DNA from: Singulisphaera sp. GP187 | GTDB taxonomy: Bacteria; Pseudomonadota; Gammaproteobacteria; Burkholderiales; Burkholderiaceae_C | Length of the DNA stretch: 5,458 bases | Assembly: GCA_943327965.2 (NCBI GenBank) | Contig: CALPYQ020000138.1 | Location: 1-5,458 of the forward strand | Direction of reading: 5' to 3' | In this document: positions 4,451 through 5,458 of the stretch, in pieces | Position numbering within the stretch: the stretch's first letter is position 1 | Layout: each line of letters begins with the position of its first letter | Translations under genes and position numbers: made by a program | Notes under the pieces: generated by a model | What the model saw: only the letters and a program-made list of their open reading frames with translations | Told to the model about the DNA's origin: nothing | Database searches by the model: none

Positions 4451-5458
4451 TCAAACTTTGTAGTAACGCTCGGCACGTTTCTGTGCGCGCTCTGCAGCTT
4501 CTTTAGGTGTTCTAGAACCGCTAGCAGCTTCCGCCACCATGTTCACCACAATGAAGTCGGCACCTGCGCCTGCTGAGGCGTAGCCCAGCTTGCCAGCAAA
4601 GCCTGCGGGACGCATGTTTTTGACAGGGTCGCGGTAGGCGGTGTGCTTGGGATCCGATGTCCAAATGGCCGACTTGGTGTAGAAGTCCAATGGTGGGGCA
4701 ATGTAGCCACCAGCAGCTGTCAACCATGGGTCGAACTGCTCTTTTTCCATCATGAAGCGCAAGAACTCTTTGGCTGCATTGGGGAACTTGGTGTACTTCA
4801 TGACCATTTGGTTGAAGAACAAGTGTGACTCTGTAGGCGTACCTACGGGGCCAACAGGGTAGGGAGCGTGGTGCACGTCTGAGTTCAATGCGCGTACTTT
4901 TTCATCGGGAGATGTTTTGGTCGCGTAGTAAATTGAGATGCCGTTGTTGGTCAAACTAATTTGGCCGTCCAAGAAGGCTTTGTTGTTGTTGGGGTCGAGC
5001 CAAGACAGCGTGCCTGGAATGAACTGGGCATACATCTCTTTGGCATATTCCAAAGCCTTGATGGTTTCGGGGCTGTCAATGACCACTTTGTTGTTGGCAT
5101 CGACCAATTTGCCGCCAAAGGCCCACAAGAGCCAGTTGCACCAGAGGCCGTCACCCGTGGCATTGCCCAATGCGAAGCCAGCAGGTGTGCCTTTTTCTTT
5201 GAGGGCTTTCAACAACTTCATGAAGTTGTCGGTGTCTTTGGGGAAAGTGTCAAAGCCGGCAGCTTTAACTTGGCTTTGGCGATAGACCAACATGGCGCCT
5301 GCTGCACCCAGGGGCACACCAATCCATTTTTTGCCATCGGGCTTGAGGTAGGCATGGCAAGCTGGGAAGAAGCCACCATATTTTTTGCCCAAGTATTCGC
5401 ACAGGTCTGTAACGTCCAAGAGTTTTTCGGGGTACAGATTGGCGTCGTCGTTGGTGGA
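4451..5458 (-). CDS. Extracellular solute-binding protein of a sugar ABC importer, N-terminus cut
   Basis: The frame runs without a stop from the right edge to TGA 4453-4451, giving 335 residues; the true start and signal peptide are outside the window. A TTG at 5419 is not a credible start because the frame continues through it. The protein resembles family 1 extracellular solute-binding proteins (MalE/UgpB-like, CUT1), which capture a carbohydrate in the periplasm and deliver it to the permeases. Visible features include KKWIGVPLGAAGAMLVYR (fragment residues 43-60), a typical hinge and ligand-contact region followed by AAGFDTFPKD (66-75), and LDGQISLTNNG (163-173), which matches the repeated structural pattern of the family. 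Many Trp and Tyr residues (for example W106, W109, W112, W153) suit stacking against sugars. The C-terminus SGSRTPKEAAERAQKRAERYYK is the usual amphipathic ending. The two permease genes follow directly, fixing its role as importer component. The substrate cannot be named. Confidence 0.9.
   Translation of the reverse strand, partial: STNDDANLYPEKLLDVTDLCEYLGKKYGGFFPACHAYLKPDGKKWIGVPLGAAGAMLVYRQSQVKAAGFDTFPKDTDNFMKLLKALKEKGTPAGFALGNATGDGLWCNWLLWAFGGKLVDANNKVVIDSPETIKALEYAKEMYAQFIPGTLSWLDPNNNKAFLDGQISLTNNGISIYYATKTSPDEKVRALNSDVHHAPYPVGPVGTPTESHLFFNQMVMKYTKFPNAAKEFLRFMMEKEQFDPWLTAAGGYIAPPLDFYTKSAIWTSDPKHTAYRDPVKNMRPAGFAGKLGYASAGAGADFIVVNMVAEAASGSRTPKEAAERAQKRAERYYKV

Noticed and set aside
4938..5285. 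A 115-residue + strand frame opposite the binding-protein gene
   Set aside because: It is a shadow of a well-supported conserved protein, with no ribosome-binding site or domain.
5417..5419. TTG as the start of the binding-protein gene
   Set aside because: The frame stays open to the window edge, and a solute-binding protein needs a signal peptide and N-terminal lobe that would lie further upstream.
1..5458. A novel defence, mobile or CRISPR-type system
   Set aside because: All sizeable genes belong to familiar housekeeping or transport families. There are no repeat-spacer arrays, transposase or integrase frames, attachment-site pairs, tRNAs or abrupt composition changes visible by eye.

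Overview
The window looks like an ordinary chromosomal stretch of a betaproteobacterium, most likely order Burkholderiales, family Comamonadaceae (a freshwater Limnohabitans/Rhodoferax-like type). This rests on the style of the PhoX, YlqF/RbgA and sugar-ABC proteins and on moderate GC with dense gene packing. It is an inference from protein style, not a database match.

Layout. On the + strand are the C-terminal part of a PhoX-family alkaline phosphatase (1-801, cut by the left edge) and a complete circularly permuted ribosome-assembly GTPase of the YlqF/RbgA type (861-1805). Everything to the right is on the - strand and runs toward them. Read in the direction of transcription, it starts with a sugar-type ABC solute-binding protein (4451-5458, N-terminus cut by the right edge). 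Two CUT1-type permeases follow (3513-4424 and 2644-3516, joined by an ATGA stop/start overlap). Next come a universal stress protein (2093-2521) and a 65-residue two-helix membrane protein (1795-1992), whose 3' end overlaps that of the GTPase by 11 bp. No gap without a gene exceeds about 125 bp.

How the parts work together. The binding protein and the two permeases form the periplasmic and membrane parts of one importer, presumably for a carbohydrate. Its ATPase is not in the window and may lie beyond the right edge. The usp gene appears to be a separate unit. The 122-bp gap before it holds a 9-bp perfect hairpin, then a perfect FNR/ANR-type box (TTGAT-N4-ATCAA), then a -10-like hexamer with the spacing of an FNR-activated class II promoter. 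A second, larger hairpin follows usp. This oxygen-responsive promoter prediction is the most informative non-coding signal here.

I found no mobile element, CRISPR array, tRNA, rRNA or sign of a novel defence or mobile system. The findings concern regulation and sequence detail in otherwise familiar genes.
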